Positions 26,670-34,664 of a stretch of DNA of 64,000 nt are shown here, one piece after another. Source of the stretch: Cystobacter fuscus. Its GTDB lineage: Bacteria > Myxococcota > Myxococcia > Myxococcales > Myxococcaceae. The stretch is from the NCBI RefSeq assembly GCF_002305875.1, contig NZ_CP022098.1, positions 10,974,001 to 11,038,000 on the forward strand, written 5' to 3'. Each line of letters starts with the position of its first letter. Position 1 is the first letter of the stretch. A program made the position numbers and the translations under genes. The notes beneath the pieces are model-generated. The model saw nothing but the letters and a program-made list of their open reading frames with translations, was not told the origin of the DNA and ran no database searches.

Positions 26670-26818
26670 CGGACGGCGGACGGCTGGCGCCGTGTGACGC
26701 CCTTCACCTCCAGCGAGTGAACCCACGCACAGCGAGGGAGTCGGGGCAGTGCGAATGTTCTCGGCACGTGGCGCGCTCCCCGACACGCCGAGCTGCGTCC
26801 ACCGCTGAAAGGCTCATC

Positions 26819-27370
26819 ATGACGTCCTCCAAGAACGCCCTCTCACTCAAGCTGCTCGTCCTCACCGTCCTGGCTCCAGTCCACATCGCCCTGGCGGACA
26901 ACCCGGATTGGATGCGCTGGCTGGCGGACTCCACCAGCCTGGCCGCACTCTCCATTCCTGGCACCCACGACACCATGGCCAACCAGGCGGACTCGGCGAG
27001 CTCCTTCGAGAGGCCTGGCTACCAGGGCACCCAGGCCCGGTGCTACTTGAAGTCTGGCATCCCCAGTCCCACCATCAATTCCAACACCATCTCGGGAACG
27101 ACCCTGTCGAACCGCAACACCGGGCTCGTCTCCGGGTGGATCGAGACCAACGTCGACCGCGGGGGGCAGGACTACCGGAACTTCGAGATGCAGGAGGCGC
27201 GTCCTGAAAGCTGCCGTGAGGCGTGCATCGCCGAGGCCCCGCACTGCAAGGCCTTCACCTATGTGAAGCCGGGGTTCAACGGCTACCTTGCCCGGTGCTA
27301 CCTCAAGTCCGGTGTGCCAGCGCCGACCCCCTCCGCGGGCTGTGACTCCGGCGTCATCGACAAGCCGTAG
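26819..27370 (+). CDS. Secreted chimera: truncated PI-PLC start followed by PAN/apple domains
   Basis: A 183-residue protein from ATG 26819 with a signal peptide ending near IALAD. Residues 28-55 match the beginning of a phosphatidylinositol-specific phospholipase C X domain: NPDWMRWL, then LSIPGTHDTMA with the first catalytic His. The rest of the catalytic barrel is missing. The sequence passes instead into the end of one PAN domain (ARCYLKSGIPSPT), then a complete second PAN domain ending ARCYLKSGVPAPT. PAN domains bind carbohydrate or protein. Lacking the second catalytic His, it should have no lipase activity. An internal deletion of a longer PI-PLC/PAN protein is the simplest history. 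Confidence 0.75.
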   Translation: MTSSKNALSLKLLVLTVLAPVHIALADNPDWMRWLADSTSLAALSIPGTHDTMANQADSASSFERPGYQGTQARCYLKSGIPSPTINSNTISGTTLSNRNTGLVSGWIETNVDRGGQDYRNFEMQEARPESCREACIAEAPHCKAFTYVKPGFNGYLARCYLKSGVPAPTPSAGCDSGVIDKP

Positions 27371-27884
27371 AGGGTTGCTCGCGAGTCGACAGGTAACCCC
27401 GAGGCCGCGCCGGATGCGTAGCGCATCCCTCCAGAGCCGCCAGGGTGTATTCCGAGCTCAAGGAGCCAGTGCCGCACCTGGCCCCGGCGCGAGGGCCACC
27501 CCAGGCCGCGTGGTGTTGAGGCGCAAACCGCCAGCGCCAGGAGAGCCAGACGCCACGCATTGGCGTTGCGTTCCAACGGTACCGTGTGGACCCAGGCCCC
27601 CGCGAGGGTCGTCTGAACATGGCGTTGAGCTGCGGTCGCCGACGTCGGCCTTCACCCCCTGTGCGAGCCCATGGCGCCCCAGGCCGAGTCGCACTTCTGC
27701 CGGAAGCCTCCACTCCGTCCATCCTTCGCCCCATCTGAGGAGTGGGGCCGGGCTTGCGGCTTCTCGCGGGAAGCTGGCAGCAGGGCCCTACTGCACACGT
27801 CACTGGCACACCGCCCAGGATTGATTTGGCAGCGCGGACGTGGTCATGCTCTGGCCAACCCCGCTGCACGGGAGACGCTTGGCC
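27371..27884. other. Gene-free 514-bp gap upstream of the tyrosinase gene
   Basis: No frame has coding character on either strand. The right end must hold the tyrosinase promoter, but no clear -35/-10 pair was found. Confidence 0.5.
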
Positions 27885-29501
27885 ATGGACTTCACTCGGC
27901 GCGAATTTCTTGTCACGACGGCGACCCTCGCTGGTGCTTCGATGCTACCCTTGAGTGCACGAGCGCAAACGGCGAAGTACGTCCGCTACAATGTGACGTC
28001 CGCGAAGGGCAAGGAGATGCTCAAGAGCTACGCCAAGGGCATCCAGGCGATGCTCGCGCTGCCGGCGAGCGATCCGCGCAACTGGTTCCGCAACGCCTTC
28101 GTCCACTTCATGGACTGCCCACACGGCAACTGGTGGTTCTACGTCTGGCACCGGGGCTACGTAGGGTACGTCGAGGAGACGATCCGCTCGCTCAGTGGCG
28201 ATCCCACCTTCGCCTTCCCATACTGGGACTGGACGGAGCTGCCGCAGATTCCCGACGAGATGTTCGAAGGCGTGCTGACGCCGACCGACGCGGCGTATGC
28301 GCCCTACACCAAGGACATCGACACCTTCACTGCGTTCATCCAGCCGTCGCTGGAGGCCTACTGGAAACAGCTCAACCCCACGCAGCTCACGCAGATGGCC
28401 GCTCGCGGCAACAACAGCTTCGAGCTGCTCTGGGCTGGCGTCATTGGCAAGGACCCGAGCACGGGCGTCATCGACCCGGGCAACGCGGCTTTCGCCACGA
28501 ACGCCAAGGCGCGCTACCTCACCCGTGACAACGCGAAGCTCGATTTCAAGACAGCGCAGGCCGTGTCCTGGTCGGTGATCGGCCCCGGGCTTCAACCAAC
28601 CCAGTTCTACAGCGATGACGTGACGCGGAGCTTCTCCAGCTCCAAGACGCCATCACACGTCACCATGCCAGGCTCGACCACCCAGTTCTCCGTGCTCGAG
28701 GGCCAGCCGCACAACAAGGTCCACAACTACATCGGCGGCGTGGGTCCCTGGAACCCGGGCCCCTTTGGCAACATGACCAACTTCCTGTCGCCCGTGGACC
28801 CCATATTCTTCCTGCACCACTCGAACATGGACCGGCTCTGGGACGTGTGGACGCGCAAGCAGCAGCGGCTGAGCATGCCCATCCTCCCGCAGGCCAAAGA
28901 ACTGGAGCAGTTGTCCAGCGAGCCGTTCCTGTTCTTCGTCCGCTCGGACGGCACCTTCGTGCTCGATGGCAAGGCTGGCGACTACCTGAGCACCGAGCAG
29001 TTCGGGTATGCCTACGAGGAGCCGGTCCCGGCTCCGGAGGTGGCACGGCTGCTGGCGGCGACCAAGCCCGGGGCTCCGGCCAAGGGCACGCTCAAGAAGG
29101 GCGTTGCCGTCCTTTCCCTCCCCGCGGCAATGACGAAGGCGGCGGACGCCAATGCTCCCGCGCGGCCGGTGGTGGCCACCATCACGGTGTCTCGCCCCAC
29201 CGAGCCGTCGAGCCCGCGGGAGTTCGACGTGCTGGTCAACGCGCCCGCCGACGTGACCTCGGTGGACGGCGACAGCCCTTACTACGGCGGCACGGTGGCC
29301 TTCTTCGGCCCGCCCATGCACGGCATGAAGCACGACTCCACCTTCGCCGTGCCGCTGTCCCCCAAGCTCCAGGCCCTCAAGGCGGCTGCCTCGCCAAAGG
29401 GGGCCAAGAGGGCGGTGCAGCTGGAGATCCGCCTGGCGCCCAGCAACGCCAAGGACAAGGCCCCGCCGGCCCTCAAGGCCGCCACCGTCCGGAGGCTCTA
29501 A
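27885..29501 (+). CDS. Tat-exported tyrosinase (type 3 copper oxidase)
   Basis: A 538-residue enzyme. ATG 27885 puts a twin-arginine signal at the start (TRREFLVTTATLAGASM). The CuA site is His74, His80 and His89 (HFMDCPHGNWWFYVWHRGY). The CuB site is His276, His280 and the HH at 311-312 (FFLHHSNMDRLW). Tyrosinases oxidise phenols and catechols to quinones, giving melanin-like pigments. The catalytic part ends near residue 340. The remaining 200 residues resemble the beta-rich C-terminal domain of plant-type polyphenol oxidases, which can shield the site. Folded, copper-loaded export via Tat is consistent. It is followed after four bases by a small lipoprotein gene. Confidence 0.93.
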   Translation: MDFTRREFLVTTATLAGASMLPLSARAQTAKYVRYNVTSAKGKEMLKSYAKGIQAMLALPASDPRNWFRNAFVHFMDCPHGNWWFYVWHRGYVGYVEETIRSLSGDPTFAFPYWDWTELPQIPDEMFEGVLTPTDAAYAPYTKDIDTFTAFIQPSLEAYWKQLNPTQLTQMAARGNNSFELLWAGVIGKDPSTGVIDPGNAAFATNAKARYLTRDNAKLDFKTAQAVSWSVIGPGLQPTQFYSDDVTRSFSSSKTPSHVTMPGSTTQFSVLEGQPHNKVHNYIGGVGPWNPGPFGNMTNFLSPVDPIFFLHHSNMDRLWDVWTRKQQRLSMPILPQAKELEQLSSEPFLFFVRSDGTFVLDGKAGDYLSTEQFGYAYEEPVPAPEVARLLAATKPGAPAKGTLKKGVAVLSLPAAMTKAADANAPARPVVATITVSRPTEPSSPREFDVLVNAPADVTSVDGDSPYYGGTVAFFGPPMHGMKHDSTFAVPLSPKLQALKAAASPKGAKRAVQLEIRLAPSNAKDKAPPALKAATVRRL

Positions 29502-29505
29502 CGCC

Positions 29506-29898
29506 ATGGGCTCCTCTCTGGTCGCCCTCGCGCTGCTGTCACTCCTGGCGCTGCCCGCGTGTGCCTCGGCCGCGAGCGGCGAGGTGGTTCTCGCCCTGCC
29601 GCGCCCCTTGAAGGCCGGGGAGGCGGCAACGGTGGTCGTGGAGGTCGGCGTCCTCCAGCGCGGACACGAGATCGTCGTCACCACCTCGTCCGGCCAACTG
29701 ATCGGGACCATCTCGCCCTTCGGCATCCGCCCGGGACAGGCGGCGGGCTCCTACGCGCTGCCCGTTCCGGCGGAGGCCGTGAAGGACGGCAAGCTCTCGC
29801 TGCGATTGCGGCTCACCGGAACCGGTGGGCCACCGAGAGCCCCGACCGCTCAGGAGGTCAAGAGTCTCAAGCTCTCCATCACTCCGGCGCCGCCCTGA
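29506..29898 (+). CDS. Small exported protein in tyrosinase operon
   Basis: A 130-residue protein with a hydrophobic signal containing a possible lipobox (ALPAC, Cys19) or an alternative cleavage after CASA. The mature part is a small beta-rich domain without further Cys or His clusters. The start lies four bases after the tyrosinase stop, and a strong terminator follows, so the two form a two-gene operon. Some tyrosinases need a caddie protein for copper loading, but this one lacks the His-rich features of known caddies. A role in stabilising or anchoring the enzyme is only inferred. Confidence 0.75.
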   Translation: MGSSLVALALLSLLALPACASAASGEVVLALPRPLKAGEAATVVVEVGVLQRGHEIVVTTSSGQLIGTISPFGIRPGQAAGSYALPVPAEAVKDGKLSLRLRLTGTGGPPRAPTAQEVKSLKLSITPAPP

Positions 29899-29912
29899 GC
29901 CGGAAGGGGAAG

Positions 29913-29946
29913 GCCCGGTGCGACGATGCGCCGGGCTTTCTTGTTT
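29913..29946 (+). terminator. Rho-independent terminator of the tyrosinase operon
   Basis: GCCCGGTGC (29913-29921), a six-base loop, then GCGCCGGGC (29928-29936) form a nine-pair stem with one G-T wobble. TTTCTTGTTT follows. It lies 14 bp after the stop of the second gene. Confidence 0.88.
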
Positions 29947-30357
29947 CAACACTCCACGAGCTGGCATGGCGAGGCCGCCCATGACGGCGCGGAGGACGGT
30001 TCCCGAAGAGGACTCGAGGCCCGCGAGGTGAGGCGCCTTCGGCGGCCGTCAGGTTGTACGCGGACCGATAGTAGCGCCCCGAGGTCTAACCGCCTCCACC
30101 ACCCCCTACCCCATGCCGAGCTGTGTTGAGAGCGCTCGCCGGGCGAGCAACGGGTGAGGGCCTCTCGAGGTGTCCATGCGCCCGGTGTGGAGCCCGGCGA
30201 GCGCAGCCGCATGCCGAACGGCCCGAGCAAGGAGGCCGAGCGGTCGAACCATGTGCCTGGGTTGCGTCCGGCTCTCGAAGGCATACCGCGCATCCAGCCC
30301 TGGCCCATCCCACCGTACACACCTTGAAGGGGAGACAATCGCACCAGGAGGCTGTCC
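29947..30357. other. Gene-free 411-bp gap
   Basis: Only non-coding-looking frames are present. It contains the second copy of the 29-bp repeat (30170-30198). An AGGAGG ribosome site at 30347-30352 serves the next gene. Confidence 0.5.
30170..30198 (+). repeat. 29-bp imperfect repeat, copy 2
   Basis: Matches 26641-26669 with three substitutions. It begins GTGTCCATGCGCCCGGTG and lies 160 bp upstream of the DUF6600 lipoprotein start. Confidence 0.5.
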
Positions 30358-31581
30358 ATGCGCCCGCGCAGGAAACCCCTCACCTGGCTGCTCGCGGTGA
30401 GCGGCCTCTGCATCCTGCCCTCCGTGGGCTCCGGCTGCATCACCTCGGAGGCCGAGGTGGTCTCTCCGCGCACGAGCCCCTCGAGCTCGAGTGTGAGCGG
30501 CACGGAGGCCTTCATCGACGAACTCGCGCCGTACGGGCCGTGGCGCGCCCTCCCCGGCGTGGGGCTGGTCTGGAAACCGTCCCCTTCGGTGGTGGGCCCG
30601 GATTTCGTTCCCTACGCCACTGGCGGCCAGTGGGTGTACAGCGATGAAGGCTGGACCTTCGCGTCCCAGTGGGACTGGGGCTGGGCGCCGTTCCACTATG
30701 GGCGCTGGATCCTGTCGCCCGATGACGGCTGGGTCTGGGTGCCCGGTACGGACTGGGCTCCCGCCTGGGTGGATTGGCGCTCGGGCGATGGCTACATCGG
30801 CTGGGCCCCCCTCCCGCCTCCGGGCTTCGCCGTGGAACCCGACTGGACCTTCGTGAGCGAGCGGGACTTCATCCAGCCCAACGTCTACGTCTACCGGCTG
30901 CCGAGGGATCGCGCGCAGTGGGCGTACCATCACGCCTCGCCAATCCGGGACCGGAGTTCCCGTTCGAGCGACCATTGGAACCAGGGTCCGGATCCCTCGC
31001 GGGTACACGAGGCCACGGGCGTTTCCGTCCCGCGCACGACGCTGAGGCCTCCCCCGCCGGGCGAGGCACCCCAGCCGCCGTCTGGACGGGTGCACCGCGG
31101 CAGCCCGCCTCCATCCCGGTCGCGGGGGCGCCTCGCGCCTCCCGTGCCGCGTGAGTCATCTCCCCCAAGGCTGAGCGGGGACCGTGAGCGGGCGCCTTTC
31201 GAGCCTCCGGAGGACCATGCGGCGACTCCGATCGGACAATCCCCTCGGCGCGAGCGGCGCGCGGAGCCTCCTCCCGAGACTCCGAGCCATCCGGCCACGC
31301 CCATTCAGGAATCGCCCCGGCCCCGGCAACGCGAGGCCCTTCCCTCCGCGCCCCCCAGCCATGCGGCGACACCCATCACGGAGCCCTCGCGGCCCGAGCC
31401 CATCCAGCCGCCTCCGGTGGCGCGACCTCCGCCTCCCACGGTGGCGCCAGCAACGCCTCCCTCTCCGGCGGAGCCTCCGGCCCATGCGGCCACTCCCATC
31501 GGGACGCCACCACCTCCCGCTCATGCTCCCGCTCCCGCGGCCCCTCCTAAAACCCATGCGGCGACGCCCGTGCAGAAGTGA
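30358..31581 (+). CDS. DUF6600-type lipoprotein with Pro-rich HAATPI repeats
   Basis: A 407-residue lipoprotein. A signal peptide with lipobox VGSGC puts the lipid-modified Cys at residue 27. Residues 60-190 form the Trp/Tyr/Gly-rich DUF6600 region (WGWAPFHYGRW, DDGWVWVPG and GYIGWAPLPPPG), whose function is unknown. From residue 215 the protein becomes Pro/Arg-rich. Its last 120 residues repeat H-A-A-T-P-I or near variants five times between proline runs, ending in HAATPV. That tail is probably an extended cell-wall or envelope-spanning segment. An AGGAGG lies just before ATG 30358. Confidence 0.85.
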   Translation: MRPRRKPLTWLLAVSGLCILPSVGSGCITSEAEVVSPRTSPSSSSVSGTEAFIDELAPYGPWRALPGVGLVWKPSPSVVGPDFVPYATGGQWVYSDEGWTFASQWDWGWAPFHYGRWILSPDDGWVWVPGTDWAPAWVDWRSGDGYIGWAPLPPPGFAVEPDWTFVSERDFIQPNVYVYRLPRDRAQWAYHHASPIRDRSSRSSDHWNQGPDPSRVHEATGVSVPRTTLRPPPPGEAPQPPSGRVHRGSPPPSRSRGRLAPPVPRESSPPRLSGDRERAPFEPPEDHAATPIGQSPRRERRAEPPPETPSHPATPIQESPRPRQREALPSAPPSHAATPITEPSRPEPIQPPPVARPPPPTVAPATPPSPAEPPAHAATPIGTPPPPAHAPAPAAPPKTHAATPVQK

Positions 31582-31641
31582 GTCTCGATTGCCCGCCGGG
31601 CCTGGGCCACGCATCGACAGGGAGAGGGGGAAACTGGCAAT

Positions 31642-32964
31642 GTGCGTGCCCCCATGCCCGACTTCTCGATTGCCCGAGGCCCCCTTCTCTTCTGCCTGCT
31701 GATGCCCGCCGTCACGAGCGCCGCCACGCTCACGGTCGGACCGGGGAAGACCCATGCCACACCGAGCGCCGCGGCCGCTGTCGCTCGTGATGGAGACGTC
31801 ATCGAGATCTCCGCGGGCGACTATCGGGACGAGGCCATCTGGAAGGCCCATGGACTGACGATTCGCGGCGTGGGGGAGGGGCGAGCGCATCTCGACGCGG
31901 CGGGTCTCACGCTCGCCAATCGCAAGGCCATCTGGGTCATCCAGGGCAACGGCACGACGGTGGAGAACATCGAGTTCTCCGGGGCGAGCGTTCCAGACAA
32001 GAACGGGGCGGGCATCCGGCAGGAGGGCTCGGGCCTCACGGTGCGCAACTGCTTCTTCCATGACAACCAGAACGGGGTGCTCGCGGGCGACAAGGCCGAC
32101 AGTGACATACTCATCGAGTCCTCGTGGTTCGCGCGCAACGGCGCGGGCGATGGCCAGTCGCACAACATGTACATCAACCGGGTGCGCAGCTTCACGTTGC
32201 GCTTCAGCTACTCACAAGGGGCAAAGGTCGGGCATCTGGTGAAGAGCCGGGCGTACAGCACCTCCATTCTGTACAACCGGCTGACCAGCGAGGAGGGCAA
32301 TCCCAGCTACGAAATCGATCTGCCCAACGGCGGGCGGGTGGAGGTGGTGGGCAACCTGATTCAACAGGGGACGGCGGCCGAGAATTCGACCCTCGTGTCG
32401 TTCGGAGCCGAGGGGACGACCAACCCCGAGCAGGCGCTCTTCGTGATCAACAACACCTTCGTGAATGACCGCACGGCGGGGGGTACCTTCGTGCGCATCG
32501 CCGGCTCTCCGACGGCGCGGATCATCAACAACCTGTTCATCGGCGTGGGCACGCGCATCAGCGGCACGGCGACGCAGGCGTCCAATCTGGACACGGACAA
32601 GTCGGGCCTCGTGGATCCGGCGAGCTTCGATTACCACTTGAAGGCAACTTCCCCCGCCGTCAACGCGGGGACGGACCCGGGGACGGACGGAACACAATCC
32701 CTGGCGCCCCAGTTCCAGTACGTCCATCCCCTGGGCGGTGAACCGCGCCAGCGCCTGGACGGTGCGTGGGACGTGGGCGCGTTCGAGTACGGCACGCCGC
32801 CCTCCCCTTCGACCGATGGTGGGACGCCGGTCGTCCCGGGCTCGCCGGACGGGGATGGGGGCCCCACTCCGGACGCGGGCTGCGGATGCACGACGTCGGG
32901 AGCTGCCTCCTCGACCTTCGCGCTCCTCCTGCTGCTGGCGCTGGGGCGGCGACGAATCGTCTGA
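31642..32964 (+). CDS. Secreted parallel beta-helix protein with MYXO-CTERM anchor
   Basis: About 436 residues from ATG 31654; a GTG at 31642 would add four. A signal peptide ends near TSAATL. The body is a right-handed beta-helix of the pectate-lyase-like/NosD type, with repeated GLTIRG, GTTVENIEFSG and LTVRNCFFHDN rungs. The C-terminus has a linker rich in Ser, Pro, Gly and Asp, then DAGCGC, a hydrophobic stretch and RRR. This is the MYXO-CTERM signal that holds proteins on the outer surface of myxobacteria. Carbohydrate binding or cleavage is likely, but no catalytic set is clear. Confidence 0.88.
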   Translation: MRAPMPDFSIARGPLLFCLLMPAVTSAATLTVGPGKTHATPSAAAAVARDGDVIEISAGDYRDEAIWKAHGLTIRGVGEGRAHLDAAGLTLANRKAIWVIQGNGTTVENIEFSGASVPDKNGAGIRQEGSGLTVRNCFFHDNQNGVLAGDKADSDILIESSWFARNGAGDGQSHNMYINRVRSFTLRFSYSQGAKVGHLVKSRAYSTSILYNRLTSEEGNPSYEIDLPNGGRVEVVGNLIQQGTAAENSTLVSFGAEGTTNPEQALFVINNTFVNDRTAGGTFVRIAGSPTARIINNLFIGVGTRISGTATQASNLDTDKSGLVDPASFDYHLKATSPAVNAGTDPGTDGTQSLAPQFQYVHPLGGEPRQRLDGAWDVGAFEYGTPPSPSTDGGTPVVPGSPDGDGGPTPDAGCGCTTSGAASSTFALLLLLALGRRRIV

Positions 32965-33006
32965 CACCCCTCCGGAGACACCCCTCCGGACACCCGGTCC
33001 CCGGCC

Positions 33007-33969
33007 TCAGCGGGCCAGAAGACGTGCGAGCCAGGCCTCGCGCGCGGCGATGCAGGCCTGGGCGAGTCCTGATTGGGGCGCGATGTCGTAGAACCCGTGG
33101 AAGGCGCCGCCCCAGACGTGAAGTTCGCAGTGGCCCCCCGCGGCCCAGATGGCGCTGGCGTAGGCCACGGCCTCGTCACGGAACACCTCGGCGGCCCCGG
33201 CGTCGATGAACGTGGGCGGCAGGCCGCTCAGGTCCGTGGCGCGAGCGGGTGCGGCGTAGGGAGACACGTTGTCGGTGCCCCGCCGGTCGCCGAGCACCGC
33301 CGTCCAGGCGGTCAGGTTGCTGGTGCGGTCCCAGACGCCGGTGCCCTGGTACTGGTAGGAGGAGACCGTCTCGTTGCGGTCATCGATCATCGGGCACTGG
33401 AGCAACTGTCCGGCCAGCTTCGGTCCCTTGCGATCGCGCGCCAGCAGCGTGCTGCCCGCCGCGAGCCCACCGCCTCCGCTGCCGCCGAAGATGACCAGAC
33501 GATCGGGGTCGAACCTCAGCTCCTCGGCATGCTTCGCCATCCATTCGAGGCCGGCATAGCAGTCCTCGACGGGAATCGGGTCGGGGTGCTCGGGAGCCAG
33601 ACGGTATTCGACCGTGACGCCCACCGCGTCGTGCTTCATGGCCCAGTCCACCAGCGGGTGGACCGCCGCGAACCGGTTGCACATGACCATGCCTCCCCCG
33701 TGGATGTTGTAGATACCAGGGCCGGGCTTGTGATGGTCCTTGCGTGAAATCACCGAGACGACGATGTCGACCCCCTGGTAGCCGGGGATCGTGTAGTCGA
33801 CGCACTGGACGGGCAGGTCGCCGATGAGCTCCTCGATGGTCGGCATCTTCAACGCCCGGAAATGCGCCAAGCGGTCGGGAGTCATGTTGACCGGCACATA
33901 CCCCTCCAGGGCCGGGAGGAGTGAAGCGAGTTCCGGGTCGAACGACGGCTGCGCGATCTTGCTCTTCAT
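33007..33969 (-). CDS. Alpha/beta hydrolase, hormone-sensitive-lipase (HSL) family esterase
   Basis: A 320-residue cytoplasmic esterase. The oxyanion motif HGGG is at residues 90-93 and the nucleophile elbow GGSGGG has Ser164. The catalytic His is in HGFYD near the C-terminus, with the Asp expected in the FIDAGAAEVFRDE region. The family cleaves short-chain acyl esters. ATG 33969 has AAGGAG upstream, which favours it over longer starts. The promoter region at 34024-34059 carries nested inverted repeats that may be an operator, but no regulator gene is adjacent. Confidence 0.9.
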   Translation of the reverse strand: MKSKIAQPSFDPELASLLPALEGYVPVNMTPDRLAHFRALKMPTIEELIGDLPVQCVDYTIPGYQGVDIVVSVISRKDHHKPGPGIYNIHGGGMVMCNRFAAVHPLVDWAMKHDAVGVTVEYRLAPEHPDPIPVEDCYAGLEWMAKHAEELRFDPDRLVIFGGSGGGGLAAGSTLLARDRKGPKLAGQLLQCPMIDDRNETVSSYQYQGTGVWDRTSNLTAWTAVLGDRRGTDNVSPYAAPARATDLSGLPPTFIDAGAAEVFRDEAVAYASAIWAAGGHCELHVWGGAFHGFYDIAPQSGLAQACIAAREAWLARLLAR

Positions 33970-34023
33970 GAAGACTCCTTGCGTCCAGTGGTAGCCGTTG
34001 AAGGCTCTACGCCCGCCTCGACA

Positions 34024-34059
34024 ACACCTGGCATGGTGTCCTGACATGGTGTCAGACAC
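34024..34059. repeat. Nested inverted repeats between the esterase and the next gene
   Basis: ACACC-N6-GGTGT (34024-34039) overlaps a second hairpin centred on the perfect palindrome CTGACATGGTGTCAG (34041-34055), whose outer arms GTGT/ACAC extend to 34059. It lies 55-90 bp upstream of the esterase start and at the 3' end of the upstream gene. It may be an operator or a weak terminator, since no T tract follows on the minus strand. Confidence 0.5.
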
Positions 34060-34381
34060 TTTGTACGCTTTGTACGACCGGCTGCGACTCCGGACCCGGC
34101 ATGCCGAGGGCCGCACGCAGCCGCTCGAGGGCCCACAGGTTGCCGACGATCAGCTCCGCGCGGCATTCGCTGGCGAGGGACTCCTCCTCCCACTGGGTGA
34201 GTGCCGCACGGGCCTCCGTTTCCCGTCCTTCCGCGAAGAGCACGGCGGCCTCCGCGAGCCGGGGGTAGAAGGGGTGGGTGCCGTGAGGGCCCGCCGCGGC
34301 CTCCTCCTCCAGGCATGCGCGGGCGCGCGTGGCATCCGGGCCGCACAGGGAATGCAGCAGGATCAGCGCCGCGCACCCCAT
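34052..34381 (-). CDS. Small protein, second half of a split or coupled membrane gene pair
   Basis: A 109-residue frame whose ATG at 34381 shares its A with the TGA of the preceding frame (TGATG). The first 12 residues are hydrophobic and the rest is a soluble acidic helical region (LEEEAAAG, AALTQWEEESLASECRAEL) resembling a TPR-like pair. Codons upstream of the ATG in this same frame also encode a hydrophobic stretch. The two frames may therefore be one gene with a one-base frameshift near 34400, or two translationally coupled genes. No family is recognised. Confidence 0.5.
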   Translation of the reverse strand: MGCAALILLHSLCGPDATRARACLEEEAAAGPHGTHPFYPRLAEAAVLFAEGRETEARAALTQWEEESLASECRAELIVGNLWALERLRAALGMPGPESQPVVQSVQSV

Positions 34382-34602
34382 CAAGAAGGCGAAGGCGCGA
34401 AGAGGACCACCCCCAGGCCCAGCAGGGCCAGAGCGAGCGGAGGGGCTCCCGGCGGGCGAGCGAAGAGGACCATCGTCCCGAGCAACAGGGACAGGCCCGC
34501 GCCGCCGAGCAACACCAGACCGCCCAGAAGCACGTGCAGGACACGCTGTCCGAGGTGAAGCGAGACCTTTCGGAGGGAGGTGGACGAGGGAACGGTACTC
34601 AC
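34381..34602 (-). CDS. Small two-span membrane protein, first half of the pair
   Basis: A 73-residue protein from 34602 with a basic N-terminus and two hydrophobic segments (residues 25-47 and 53-68). It ends abruptly within or just after the second segment. It overlaps the following frame by one base. If the pair is a single frameshifted gene, the product would be about 180 residues with two spans and a soluble tail. Function unknown. Confidence 0.5.
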   Translation of the reverse strand: MSTVPSSTSLRKVSLHLGQRVLHVLLGGLVLLGGAGLSLLLGTMVLFARPPGAPPLALALLGLGVVLFAPSPS

Positions 34603-34664
34603 ACGGAAGCAGTGTGAGCCCCCCGCGAAGCGACGTCAAAGGACTCCAACGGTATGCTCCGCCC

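Noticed and set aside
32972-32989. Possible terminator CCGGAG-N6-CTCCGG after the beta-helix gene
   Set aside because: Only a six-pair stem within a direct repeat of ACACCCCTCCGGA, with no T tract after it.
34060-34076. Direct repeat TTTGTACG twice at 9-bp spacing
   Set aside because: It falls in the last codons of a minus-strand gene and encodes the repeated VQSVQSV end, so a coding origin is sufficient.
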